Assembly (NCBI GenBank): GCA_020912385.1
Contig: CP087209.1
Coordinates: 1,550,001-1,614,000, forward strand
From: Neofusicoccum parvum
Lineage: Eukaryota > Ascomycota > Dothideomycetes > Botryosphaeriales > Botryosphaeriaceae
Direction: 5' to 3'
DNA length: 64,000 nt
Below are positions 23,279-35,430 of the stretch, one piece after another. A program made the translations under genes and the position numbers. The notes below the pieces were generated by a model. It was not told where the DNA came from. It did not search any database and saw only the letters and a list, made by a program, of their open reading frames with translations. Numbering within the stretch: the first letter of the stretch is position 1; every line of letters begins with the position of its first letter.

Positions 23279-25217
23279 ATGGCTGGCATTTTCGAGCAGC
23301 CGCGCAACGCCGGCACCCTCTGTACGTCCACACGCCCCTTCCTGCCCTGGTTCCCGCGCCTCTGCGCCTCCGCGTCCCCCGCAACTGCGTGCCCCGACTC
23401 TTCCACCGACTTCCTTCCCCCGCCATTCCTCTATACAGCTCTGTGTCCCGGCACACGCCTGTTGTCTGCTCCCAGCTAACCTCCTTCCCCAGTCCTCGGC
23501 GGCCAGAAAATCAGTGGCCAGGACATCCGCGACCAAAATGTCCTCGCAACCCAAGCCATCGCCAATGTCGTCAAGTCGTCCTTTGGGCCCTCGGGCCTGG
23601 ACAAGATGATGGTCGACGACATCGGCGATGTGACCGTGACCAACGACGGCGCCACCATCCTCTCGCTCCTCGAGATCCAGCACCCCGCCGGCAAGATCCT
23701 CGTCGACCTCGCACAGCAGCAGGACAGGGAAGTCGGTGACGGCACCACCTCCGTCGTGCTGATTGCTGCCGAGCTTCTGCGCCGCGCCAACGAGCTGATG
23801 AAGAACCGGATACACCCCACGACCATCATCACCGGCTACAGACTGGCTCTCCGCGAGGCCGTGCGGTACATGAACGAGAACATCGCCATCAAGGTCGAGA
23901 ACTTGGGCAGAGAGTCGCTGGTCAACATTGCGAGGACCTCCATGTCCTCCAAGATCATCGGTGCTGACGGCGACTTCTTCGCCGACATGGCCGTCGACGC
24001 CATGCAGGCTGTCAAGAGCACCAACGGAAAGGGCGAGTCCAAGTACCCTGTCAAGGCAGTCAACATCCTGAAGGCCCACGGAAAGAGCGCAACCGAGTCG
24101 ATCCTCGTCAAGGGTTACGCTCTGAACTGCACCGTTGCCAGCCAAGCCATGACTACCCGCGTTACTGACGCAAAGATTGCCTGTCTGGACATCAACCTGC
24201 AGAAGGAGCGCATGAAGCTGGGTGTGCACATTACCGTCGACGACCCTCAGCAGCTGGAGAAGATCAGGGAGCGTGAGTCGCAGATCGTCCTCGAGCGTAT
24301 CGACCTCATCCTCAAGTCCGGCGCCAACGTCGTCCTGACTACCAAGGGTATCGATGATCTGTGCTTGAAGGCGTTCATTGAGAAGGGTGCTATGGCTGTG
24401 AGGCGTTGCAAGAAGGAGGACCTGCGGAGAATAGCAAAGGCGACGGGCGCAACCCTGGTTTCTTCGCTGTCAGATCTCAACGGTGACGAGAAGTTCGAGC
24501 CGTCGCTGTTGGGCCACGCGGAGGAGGTGTCCCAGGAGCGCATTTCGGACGACGAGTGCATCCTGGTCAAGGGCACCAAGGTGCACTCCTCGGCTTCCAT
24601 CATCCTGCGTGGTCCCAACGATTTGTCTCTTGACGAGATGGAGCGCTCGCTGCACGATTCGCTGATGGCTGTCAAGCGTACGCTCGAGAGTGGCCGCATT
24701 GTCCCCGGTGGTGCTGCTGTCGAGACCGCATTACATATCTACCTGGAGGAGTGGGCAACCTCAGTGGTTTGTGTCCCCATTTTCTTCCGTGTCATGATCA
24801 CACCGCTAATGCAGACCTTAGGGCTCCCGCGAGCAACTCGCCATTGGCTCCTTCGCGCAATCCCTCCTCGTCATTCCCACCACCCTGGCCGTTAACGCGG
24901 CCAAGGACAGCAGCGAGCTTGTTGCGCAGCTGCGCAGCCGGCATGCGGTGGCGCAGCGCACGACCAACGACCCGAACGCGTCCACGGCGGCTGAGAAGGA
25001 CGCGGCCAAGAAGAAGGACTACAAGAACTACGGTCTCGACCTGACTCGCGGCAGGCTTGTCGACCAGGTTAAGCAGGGCGTGCTCGAGCCCAGCATGAGC
25101 AAGGTCAAGCAGCTCAAGTCCGCCGTCGAGGCTTGCATCGCCATCATGCGTATCGACACCCTCATCAAGCTCGACCCCGAGCAGAGGGGCGAGGAGGATG
25201 ACGGTCACGGGCACTAA
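23279..25217 (+). CDS. CCT1: Chaperonin CCT/TRiC subunit alpha
   Basis: Alpha subunit of the eight-membered cytosolic chaperonin that folds actin, tubulin and other proteins using ATP. Three exons (23279-23321, 23493-24766, 24822-25217) give 570 residues. ATP-site signatures are clear: [30 protein letters not shown] and the catalytic loop GDGTTSVV. The apical domain runs through residues about 200-370. The C-terminal equatorial part contains [57 protein letters not shown] and [11 protein letters not shown]. Subunit alpha is favoured by [15 protein letters not shown], by KHSAS-like segments and by closeness to yeast Tcp1. A low-complexity insert ([20 protein letters not shown]) lies before NYGLDL, and the protein ends in an acidic/His tail. 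Intron 1 has a CTAAC branch. Confidence 0.96.
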
Positions 25218-26145
25218 GAGGGTGGGATTTCACCGGGGTGTAAGATGAGTGAAAGTGGAGAGTTAGAGCATGGCGCCGGTGGAAAGTAAAAAAAAGATAA
25301 ATGTGATAATACGATCATGAGTCGAAGGAACTTTATACTCCCTGTGTATGCTCTATGTAATAATCCCACCAGCCTGAGAGGAGCCTTTTCCCGTCCAGAT
25401 GTGACAATCATTACCAGTAACCGACACTCAGACGAGTGCTTACTTAACTCAGTGTTGGAAGTGCAGAGAACTAATGCCCCATACGACATCACAGCATCAC
25501 AGACACACGTCATCAGTCCAAGTAAGAAGCATTGTCATCGTTCATTCTTAAAAGCTAGCATATAAAAGGGAGTCCCCCATGTCTACCACCATCACCGCCG
25601 GCCTTCCTTTATGATACAAAAAACCGCGCGCTGAAGCAAGCAAAAAGCCGACCGTTGATGAAACCCTTGCCCTAGAGTAAATTCTCTACCAATGCTCCCC
25701 GATTAATCGTTTCCCTTCCCTTCCATCGCTTGTGCCAAAATTAACCCGGGAAAAAGGATGTACCACAAACAGTGGGAGGAAGGAAGAAAAAAGCTTTTGG
25801 AAGACAGATAACCCGCCCACATCGCCGTTTCGTCGCCGGGTTCCACGCCTGATCATGGACGCCTTGACGCTCTCTCTGCGCTGCTCCCTAAACAAGGACT
25901 AAGGGGAAGAAAAAGGCGTGCTCTTCAATCGAGCACGAGAAGAAGTGAAAAAGGGAAAAGGTATCATATACTGTGCAACGCTTGAAACGATGAGAGAACA
26001 ACGCAAAAAAGCAGAGCAAGAGTTGATGGGAAACGGTGGAGATGAAGAGAGCAGCACCACGCAGTGGCCTGCGAGCATGGCAGAAGAAAAGCCCGTGAAT
26101 GGGAAAAAAGACGAGGCTCGCGGGATCTGTAGGATGAGTCGATGC
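25218..26145. other. Convergent intergenic region
   Basis: 3' flanks of CCT1 and the BUD3-type gene. A-rich tracts occur near 25285 and 25960-26110. No gene recognised. Confidence 0.5.
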
Positions 26146-29100
26146 TCAGCCGTCCTTTAGCTGAGCCCTCAAGCCCAAGTTCTCCCTCTTCAGCCGCCAA
26201 TTCTCCTTGCGTAGACGCTCGCACTCCTCGTGCTGCTCGCGGAGCTTGCGGCGCATCTCGTCGACGCCTTCGCCGGCTTTGACGCTGCGAAGCACGCGAC
26301 CCAACTCGCCATTGAAACGTTCGTACAGTGCCTCGTTCTCCGCGGTAGCTTCGCGGAATAGCTCGTCCAACTTCTTGGCTCGTGCTTCCGACACCTGGAG
26401 CGAGGACGTAACATCGGTTGCGATAGCTGCAGTGCGGTCCTGCAACGATGATAGCATTGTTGGAATACGCGATTCGAGAGATGCGACGCGCGCAGCTAGA
26501 GCGGCAGTGGGGGAGCTGTTGCGACCAATGGTGGCAATGGCGCTGAAGCCGTCGCTCGAGTTGGCTTTGGGAGTCGTCGGGCGGAGGCGGCTGTGAGTTT
26601 GCGGCTCCGTCTGCGTACGTCCCGTTGTTGGGCGAAGTGGTGAGACCACGTTTCCGCCGTTCGGTAGACTCGTGATCTCATCACCGATCTTGGACAGCTC
26701 ATGTGATAGTGTATTCTCCGCGCTTTGGATTGCATTTTGTTCCTTCTGCAAGCGCTCGCGGAGTTTCTGCGGAGACTGCATTCGGAGCTTCTTGGTGGGG
26801 GAGAAGGTAATGGCTGCACCCAAGCTTGCCGGCTTGCCAAGGTCATCTGTGGGTGGATTGCCAGCCGTCTTGGGGCGATTACCCGAGGAGGGACGCTCTG
26901 TGAGGGGGACAGTGGTGATCGTGCTTGCGCTATGGGTCGGACGGTGAAAGGTCGGGATGGAGGTCCTCGGCGGAACGTTCTCTGTCAAAGTGTTGCTGCG
27001 GGCCTTCCGTGGAGAAGTTTCTATTTTGAGAGGTGCAGGCGAGTCGGCCTTGATCTTCTCACTATTGCCAGCAGTACGAGGACGAGGAATGGCACTGAGC
27101 GCAGGGGCAGGCGACCCCTCTTTCTTAGATGGGGAACCGAGGCGTGTTGGGATGCCGGAAGGCTTCGGGGGAGAAGGTGTCTTTGGAGTGGGCGGGGCAT
27201 TTTGGTTCGGCTGATCAACACGACGTGGTGTCTTTGGTGACCACGACTGAGGTTCTTTCTGCTGTGCCTGCTGTGCCTGAAGCTCACGGAGATCAGAAAG
27301 AGAGCTCCGGCGCTTCCTGCGAGGAGTCTCCCGTCCTTCTCCAATTGTAGCCAGAGCTCGCGACGGTGAACCCTCTTCGAATGAGAAAGCACCCAAGACC
27401 GTTGGACGATCACGGGATGAGGGTCGCTTTGGTGACGTGCGTACATCCTGGTCGGTGGAGTTTGACCTCAGCAGGGGTGTGGCCTTAGACATGCTAGAAG
27501 CTTGTCCATCTGTGTTGCGACCCGTTTTGCTCAAAGTCCTCCAGACCTGGCTGACCTTCGACTCAAGGTCCGATTTGCTGTTTTCTCTGCTCAACCCGCT
27601 GAATCCTTTCAAACCAAACCGCTTCTTTAGGGACGACTGATTTGAGCTCATGCTGACGTTCGTTTTCGAGCCGTATCGCGAATTCATTGAACTCTGGCTG
27701 GGTGTCAGGCTCCCGCTCGAGGATGGTCTGCCGAAAAGAGCGTCGATGTCTTCCATGAACCGGTCCAACAGGGAGATGAAGTCATGAGAATTGCCATCAG
27801 GGACCAAGACCTCGGCAAACGCAGCCGTGATCATCCCACGATCGCCATCATTTCCAGTTCCTTCAAGCAAATCAGCGAGAAGCTTCATGGATGCGCGCAA
27901 AGCACGCTGGTTTTGAGGCTGCAGCTCGCCGATGACCTTCCTAAAGAACTCCTCAAAGTCGCCTGGATAAGCTTCCGGGTGTGTTTGCAACGCGCTCAGA
28001 ACATCGACAGGCACAACCAGACCCATCTTCTCTCTCCAGGCCACTTGTAGAAATTTCTCATATGACTTGAAGAGAACGTCGACTGGCTGCTGTGACGCAA
28101 GTTCGATGTTCGTGGGCTCTTCCAACAGCGCATTGTAGAGCTCATTTACTGCGAGCTCGTTGGCATTCGCCCTGTTGCGGATGACACGGCCGACCACATT
28201 TCCCTTTCTAGCGTGCAACGCTAGAACATAGGACGCGAGAGTTTCCTCAAGCTTCACAAGAGGGTCGTTTGCGTATTCCTCGAGGGCAAGGGAAGACTTG
28301 CTGCCATTTTTGCTGCTTAATAAGTCATCCCTGGACGAAGGCCGGCTGGAAGATCTGTAAGGTCCATTGACCGCAAACTTGGGAATGTCTCCGAGAACGG
28401 GCGGCGGGCGTTGTAACTTGCGCGATGTTCCGTACTCCCTCATACTACCTCCGAGAACCTTCGAAAGTACCTTCACTGGAGACCTGCGACCGGAAGCTGC
28501 ACGCTCAAGGATGACATCTGTCTGAGCACCTGCGTCCGCGTTGATCTTCAAAGACTGCAAGATTTGCTGGTTGCGTAGGAGGATGATTGATGTCATGGCG
28601 GGGTTTCGAATTTGATTGCGCGTCTGCAAGAAGTTGCTCACTAATTATTGTCAGTCGACCCTCACGAGCAAAGAATGTGTGGTCCAGGAAACCGCGTTCC
28701 TGACCGGGATAACTTACCTCGCTTCGAAAAGACTGGGATGAGCTCAGCTGCAGTCACTTTGTCCCGAGAAGCGAAGTCGTTCATCGCCTCAATTTCCAGC
28801 CAATACAATTCGTCTGATGCCGCAGTGATGGAAGCAATCAACTCCACACCTTCCTCGCCAACATCGAGTTTCTTAGAACCCTTATTGGGATCCATCACAA
28901 TCCGCACGCGAGCAGGTTCGCGGCGTCCTTCAGTGATCTGGCCCTCGCCCTCCTCGAAGATAGCCGAGAAGAGGTTCAAGTCTCCGGAGAGGCTCCTGAC
29001 ATCCCACTTATGACTTTCGCGCTCAGCTTCTGGGAAGCGGCACTCAACCTTCGCCTTCGCAGTTTCCTCAATCCATCGGGATGCTTTGAGCTCGTACGAC

Positions 29101-30944
29101 CCAGTGAGATAAAACATGCAGAGAGAGGATGCATTGAGCGAATGCAAGGTCGTCGGCGGCTGCGATGATCCATCAGAGTGATACAACTGAAGCAGTGAGC
29201 CATCGTCGACTTCACTAAACCAGATGTTGCTAAGCTTCATGTGTTGCAGGAAGATCAGTTGGGTGGCGATTTGAGGGGTTTCATCCAGAGGCACACTAGG
29301 GTTGTCGATTTCTGCAAGGAGTCCTCGCGCCGACATGGTCTTGTGACCAGACTTGATGAGAAGCACAAGCTCGTCGGTGAAGAGAAGCAGAATGGCGGGA
29401 CTGGCCCCTCGAGCTTTGACATCCTTGCGGTAGGGTGGCGCCAATTCGACGACGTCCATAGCAGTGACCAGACGGCCCTCCGGGCGAAAGGCTTGAGGCC
29501 ACGACGGGATCAAGTGTTGTAGACGCTCAATAACCTTGGATAACTGCGATGACGGGGAATCTCGGGAACAAATTTCGGAAATAACGTCACGAGCCTTGAG
29601 GAGTGGTCTTAAAGCGGGATGGCGAACAGGGAGCTGTTTAACAAGATTATCAATGTAAAGGCTGTAACGCGGAAGACGCTGTACGGGCTCAATAAGCATC
29701 GACATCAGTCTTTGCTCGCCGGTCTCCTGCACACGCTTGGAGAAGCTTGAGCCGGTCTCTCTGAGGAAAATCCTCAGGTACTGACCAAACTCGGCGTGTG
29801 CCTGGATGTAGTCTGTGTAGCAGTCGGAAAACTTCGGGAACCACTCAAGAAGACAGTTGGCAAATGAGAGCGTCCCTGTAACGTCTATTTGAGGATCCTC
29901 GGACTTGCTGGCTGTGTAAAATGTTTCGGCGGTGGTCGACTCGATGTCCTGGATGGCGTCGTTCTCAGTCTCTTCTATTATCTTGCGAATGTCCTCCAAG
30001 AAGGAGGTGTTGGCGTTCAGAATCTCGTCGAGACTGGGGGGAAAGAGGCCTTCCAAAGCTTCCTCACTTGGACTGGAGCTGGTAGGGCTTTTGACGCGCG
30101 CCTTTTGTCGAAAATCCTCGGCAACGCTGTGCAGCAGATCATAGATCTTACCGACATAGTTCTCTTCGGTATCGATGAATTCGCACAGCTCGCGCCGCAG
30201 ATTTTCCTTCTGCTGGCGCGAGAACTGGGAGGAGCGGCTAAGCCCGGTTGGTTTTGAAGGCGCGCGACGCAGTCTTGAAGTAGGAAGAAATGTCGGCTCT
30301 CCGAACATCTTGACGATCGGCGCATATTCCCCGTAGCGCGCGTTCAAGATCATGTCCTCTCCCACCTCTTCGGGCAGAATAGACCCCCGCAGATGGCTGT
30401 CCAGCTCCTTCACTGATCCAGGCGGAAGCACCACGTCGACATCCAGCCACGAGATGGCCTGCTCAGCGAGCGCCTGCCTCACATCCTGCACCACTTCCGC
30501 TGCATTCTCCACCTTGACCATGCGACTCGCTAGTATGGCCGCGTGGGCCTCGCTGAAGAGAGGCGGAGCCGAAGGAAGCCTCCGTTGCGAGGTGGACTGG
30601 CTCTCCCATGTTGACTTGGCGATTGGAGAGAGCTCCAGGAAGTACTTGTACAGGCTGAAGGCCAGCGCGCGACACACCTCGTCGCCCTGGTACTCGCGCG
30701 CAAGGCAGTTGACGGCGGCATAGAGCGGTGAGCTCGGAGAAATGGTGAGCCGCGGATACGACTGCAGGCCGGCGGGGGTGTAGATGTGGACCTGGATGCG
30801 GGACGAGCTCGAGTTGATGGTCGCGGTGGAGGTTGCGCCGTAAAAGGCCAGGATCGGGGCGTTCGACAGCAGCTCGTCGGTGGTGTAGAAGGACTCCAGC
30901 AGGTCGGGCGAAAGCGCCGGCGGCGGCGGGCTGATGAGCACCAT
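26146..30944 (-). CDS. BUD3: BUD3-type Rho guanine nucleotide exchange factor
   Basis: Exchange factor for a Rho-family GTPase acting at septation or polarity sites; in filamentous ascomycetes BUD3 activates RHO4 during septum formation. Two exons (30944-28718, 28640-26146) give 1573 residues. The N-terminal 180 residues (SRIQVHIYTPAGLQSYPRL ... EYQGDEVCRALAFSLYKYF) match the region preceding the DH domain in BUD3 proteins. The DH (RhoGEF) domain begins near residue 250 (RRELCEFIDTEENYVGKIYDLLHSV) and includes the LIEPVQRLPRYSLYIDNL helix. A PH-like segment follows. The C-terminal half is a long, probably disordered Ser/Pro-rich region, ending in a coiled coil (about the last 120 residues, ARAKKLDELFREATAENEAL...). 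The first true ATG is at 30944. Naming rests on domain order; another fungal RhoGEF is possible. Divergent from DCC1. Confidence 0.85.
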
Positions 30945-31435
30945 GTCGGGCGCCAATTGCAGGTGTTTCGGTGCTGGCGACCGTCAGAGAGACCGCGCGG
31001 GGGTGGGCGGAGCGAGGTCCATAGGAGGGCGCGGAGGGCGCTGGGAGGGGTGGGGGAGGAAGGCAGTAAACAAGAGCTGCGACGCAGATAGTAGAGCGGC
31101 TTCCTGGGGCGCTTGGCCTTGCGAAGCGGCGTGGCTGGCTGGGTGCTGTCGGCGGATGAACCCCAGCTGGTGCGCCATGGAGGATGCATGACAGGGGCCA
31201 GCCTGCGGCCCCCCGACGCGACCGCATGCTGGCACTGTGGCGCCGCCCGCGGCAGATCGCGCGACGCGCCTCTCGCGTCGGCAAAGCTGCCGCCCGCGTG
31301 CGACTCCAGCCGCAGCGACAGCGACAGCGACAGCAACAGCGACAGCGCCGCGCCCTCAACCTTAAGTCGCAGCCCGTTGTTGGAGGGACGCCCGCCGTGC
31401 GCCTTTGCGTCGCCGGCCCCGCTCGCCGCGCCGCC
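30945..31435. promoter_or_regulatory. Divergent promoter region, BUD3-type gene and DCC1
   Basis: 491 bp between two divergent start codons, GC-rich. A dense run of GCGACA/CGACAG hexamers (about 31309-31350) lies close to the DCC1 start. No distinct TATA box. Confidence 0.5.
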
Positions 31436-32672
31436 ATGTCCACGCAGGATCAGCCCGGCGTGCCGTTCGCGCAAGCCCACGCCCAGCAGAGCTTCCGCCT
31501 GCTGGAGCTGCCCGACGCGCTGCTGGAGCTTCTGACCTCGCAGAACCCCCCGGTGTGAGTGCGCTGATCAGACGACCCTTGGACCCCGACAGACGCGCCC
31601 TCTAACCTGCCGGGGTAGGCTGTCGATCAAGTCGAGGCCCGCCGCTCCGCCGACAGCGAGCGCAACAGCGCAGCAGCAGCAAGCGTCCGCCGTGCTGTGC
31701 ACCAACAGCAAGACTTTCCATCTCCGCCAGGTCCACACGTCGAACTCGGTCCACCTGGCCCAGCCGGCGAACCTCAACGCGGGGTCCGATGGCTTTCCGA
31801 CCCCTGGCATCTCTGCCGTCGCCAAGTGCGGCGCGGTGCTCGAGCTTCACCCCGTGACCGAGTCGCCAACCGCTGCGCTGCAGGAAGCCATCACCAGGAT
31901 ATGGCATTCCGAACGCTGGGACGGCGAGACCACGGCGGACTTCAGCGGCGAGATGGTGCAGAAGAGCAAGGAAGAATTCTTTGCAGACATTCCCTTCTCG
32001 GACCAGGAATGCGAGCAGGCCTGGGTCGACATCTGCGCCTTTGAGTTCGGAGGCCGGCCAGCACTCCCGACCACAGCAGCCCTGTGGATGTACTGGAGGA
32101 CTATGTTCACGACTGCGGTGGCAGAAGGGATTGACCTGAGCACCCAATTCAAGATAGCAGATCTCGCAAAGACGCTCAAAGATGAGGAAGACCTTCTGCC
32201 AGAGCTGGTGCAAGCAATCCTCCACCGTCTGCTGCCCGATGATCAAATGGTCGGAGACGACTGTGAGTCTACGGGACTTCGCCATTGAAGCTTAGATTGA
32301 TGTGTTTTCTAGGGGCTGCCGTCGATCGCGCGAAGTGTGTGCCGTGGGTTGGCCGCAATCTACTCGCTGCACTCGACTCGCACCACAGAACCGCTAGACC
32401 CACCGCCGAATTTCTGGACTTATGGAGAGATGCACTGCCCGAGGCGTGGAGAGACGACGCTCAACTGGCAGCTATCCAGGTACGTCACTCGCCAGGCATC
32501 AGACAGCGTCCAACGTGCTCACTAGTGCCACCAGGGCGACTACACTTTACCCTCGGACCACACGATCGCCCCCAAAGGCGCGGCAGCTCTACCGTCGACA
32601 TCCGCAAAGCCGGCCACAAGCAAAGGACCGCGGAAGTGGCACGAAAAATTCAACGCGTCGAGGAACAAGTAG
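31436..32672 (+). CDS. DCC1: Sister-chromatid cohesion protein DCC1
   Basis: Subunit of the alternative clamp loader Ctf18-RFC (with Ctf8), which handles PCNA and supports cohesion establishment in S phase. Four exons (31436-31554, 31619-32262, 32313-32479, 32535-32672) give 355 residues. The N-terminal FRLLELPDALLELL followed by VLCTNSKTFHLRQVHTSNSV is the family signature. The middle contains the winged-helix-like part (AALWMYWRTMFTTAVAEGIDL) and the C-terminus reads GDYTLPSDHTI ... PRKWHEKFNASRNK. Intron 2 ends TTTTCTAG and intron 3 ends CACCAG; the frame stays closed only with these sites. A Gln-rich run (TAQQQQAS) interrupts the N-terminal domain. SCC2, another cohesion gene, lies 6 kb away. 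Confidence 0.9.
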
Positions 32673-33812
32673 GTTTGGCGAAGCTATATTTACTATCCCA
32701 GCGCTGTGCGTGTTACCATTCAATACCTGCGGCCGCAGCTGCGACCAAAACAGCTGCATGTGATTGCTCGCTCCGGTCTGACCTGCAGATAGCAACGGCA
32801 AGGAAGGCCTTGGTTCACACGTTTCGCAATGCCTGTTCCTGCATGCGCGGTGCAACTCTCGTGTTCTGCCGTGGCCGGTGACACAACTTTGAAGCAAACA
32901 GGAACTGCACCCCAACAAATTGCCCTCACCCAGCCTCCGACTTTCCAGAAACCAGCCTCGTCTGCAGCCCGCGTCCACGCGGCAGCTGAGCGTAGTGCCG
33001 GGCGGTCTCCACCCGCGACGGGACGGGCATCGCGTCATCCCTGCCGCCAAGCGAAGGCGCGTCGGGACGCGCCGGAGCGCGTCAGGGGCGCGTCAACCAC
33101 GCGTCAAAGCGCGTCGGGCGGCGCTGATTGGGCCGGGCCTTTTGCATCTTCACGCGGAATCGCTTCGGCAGCCCACGCTTGCACGCTTTGCGACTGGCGC
33201 GCGTGCAATCCGAGCTGGCCGCGGGCTCGTGGCCGAGTTGGGGTTTCCTCATGCGGCAGGCGATCAATCCGGCTGCCAGCCTCCCCAATTTCTGCTTCCG
33301 GCCATCCTCTCCACCACGTTCTCACTGTGAAACACCAGGCTCTCACCGGACACCGTTGCAGCACCGCCGTCAGCTGGCCGCGCTGATCGGTCGTTTGCCT
33401 GATACACTACCGGCTCTCGAGACTGCAGCAGGCCACTGATCGGGCAAAGAACACCCCGCACTTCTCATTGGCTGCGTTGTCTACCAGAACTCAGAAGACG
33501 TCTTGTCGCAAGCGCGCGCTTATCCCGCCCGTCGCTAAAATGTCGAATCCCCCACTAATCTTCAGCATCGTCGTTGATCCGCAGATCTATCACACTCGCT
33601 AAAATTGCAAATTGCTTCTTGTGGAATAGTTCCGAGCACCGCGGAAGACGTCATTCTCTATCATCTTCCCTGGTGCTGCTGAACATCCAAGCCTCTGAAC
33701 AGCCGAAAGGAAAAAAAAAGAAGTACAAAGAGCTGGCGCTGCGCGATCATCCTTGGACACCGGACTCGGCACGAGATATCCCACTCCTGGCATCTAAGAA
33801 GCCCGAGATCCC
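32673..33812. other. Convergent intergenic region with GCGTC-rich block
   Basis: Between the stop codons of DCC1 and the methyltransferase. No gene recognised. A block at about 33058-33120 has at least six GCGTC/GACGC pentamers, two inside ACGCGTC or GCGCGTC, next to an ATTGG (CCAAT) motif at about 33125. Confidence 0.45.
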
Positions 33813-34800
33813 TCAGGGCCTCCGCCCATACGTTACCGTCAATATGCGATGCACACCTCTCCCCCAGACCTCATCTGGCAGCACGCCCTCCCTCAACTCC
33901 TGCACTCTCTCCTCCTCCACCCCGTCCTCCCTCAGCATCCTCACCAACACCCCTTGCAAACTCTCCCTCAACGTTCTCCTCGCAAATCTCCCCATTATCA
34001 GCTCTCCCTCCGGATGCCCTTCCCACTCCCCCAGCGGCAACAAAAACCGCTCCGTCCTGACATCCACCAACCCCACCCCCTTCATCCTCCCCTCCGCCTT
34101 CCTCGCACACTCAAAGTCCATCCCCCTCCTCTCCGCCGCCCCTCTTAGCGCGTCCAACCACGCCCACCCGTCCGAGCACCTCCTCCCCTCCGCATCATAC
34201 CACACCTGATCCAGCTCCTGCGTCTCCACCCACCCGGTCCCGGGCCGCAACACCTCCCGCACGCGCTCGAAAAACAGACCCCAGTCGTTCACGCCCATGA
34301 CCAGCAGCCGGCTGAACACCAGATCGAACGCCCCGTCCCTGACGGCGGCCGGCAGGTCGGCGAGCGCGGGCGCCAGGAAGTCGCCCTGGACGCCGACGAC
34401 GCCGGGCAGCCCGGCCGGCGCGGGGGCGAGCGCGGGGACGGGGGAGAGGTCGAGACCGACGACGGCGGCGGCGGACGGGAAGGCGGCGGCGAGGTGGAGG
34501 GTGGTGGCGCCCGAGCCGGCGCCGACGTCGAGGATGCGGGCGGGCGGCGACGGCAGCGCGCAGTGGACGAGCCGGCCGCGCATGAGCGCCAGGTAGGCGG
34601 CGTTCTGGTCGTCGAGGCGGCGGTGCTCGGCGGCGCTGGTGGGACGTGAGGGGAGGGTGTGCGCGCGCGCGGAGGGAAGGGTGGGGCGGTGGGTGCTTCA
34701 CTCACTCGTTTGGGAGCGCGTAGGGCGAGGACGTGGCGTGGTAGGTGCGGTCCTTCGCCTGCCAGCCGTCGGCTGTGCTTCGTGGTGCTGTCTCGAGCAT
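33813..34800 (-). CDS. SAM-dependent methyltransferase (LaeA-like group)
   Basis: Probable class I methyltransferase; target unknown. Two exons (34800-34706, 34635-33813) give 305 residues. The N-terminus ends YALPNDAAEHRRLDDQNAAYLAL, the pattern that opens LaeA/UMTA-type fungal methyltransferases. SAM motif I is ARILDVGAGSGATTLHLA, then VVGLDLSP (motif II acidic residue) and FDLVFSRLLVMGVNDW with LRPGTGWVETQELD (motif III-IV region). The C-terminal half carries RRTLRESLQGVLVRML. The first ATG (MLETAPRSTADG) is the start; no targeting signal is seen. LaeA itself is a global regulator of secondary metabolism, but many paralogues of this type exist, and no biosynthetic cluster lies here, so a LaeA role should not be assumed. 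Confidence 0.85.
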
Positions 34801-35430
34801 GTTGAGGGGTGCACGGAGCTCGCAAAGCTTTGGGGGGAGAAAGTTGAGTGAAGATGCTGCTCCCTCCTCCTTTTCATGAGCATTCGTCGTCGGTAGTTAA
34901 GTGTCCAGCCAGTCTTCCTGGCAGCGCTATCTCCAGCCCCGCGGGGTGTGGTCGTTGCTGCGGGCCATCCATGTTTGGATATCTTCCGAACTTAGCAACT
35001 CATGCTAGAGCGCTACTCAGTTTAGAGTTAGTCACGACGTAAGTGTTGCTGCGGGGTCCAGCCAAAGGATCAAGCCGGAGCGGAGAAAGAGCCATGCCAA
35101 CGCTTCCAAACGCATGGATGATGGAGCCACGAACGGGTCCAAATCTTGGGTCCGACGGATTGTTACCGAGGCACGATGCCGACTGGCTGCCCTCGCAGCG
35201 GCACTTGTGTGTTCAATAATAAACATATGCATTATTGGAAGTCTGTCTTATCTTCGCGATATGACCACCCCGCGGCTTGGATGGCCTCGGCCTGCGTATC
35301 ACTGTTCAGCGGACCGAAACAGACAGAAACCGGATGCTCCATTTGGGAAGAGGTCGAAAAAAAAAAACAAAAAAAACCAGAACCAGCGACCTCAGCCGCA
35401 CGCCCGGAGCTGAACCACCACACCTCCACC
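34801..35430. other. Intergenic: methyltransferase promoter and GH47 3' flank
   Basis: No coding signal. An A-rich tract (about 35357-35378) lies close to the GH47 stop and may serve 3'-end formation of a neighbouring transcript. Confidence 0.5.

Noticed and set aside
22487..24229. 580-codon minus-strand frame opposite CCT1
   Set aside because: Antisense of conserved CCT1 codons and partly out of frame with ProRS exon 1.
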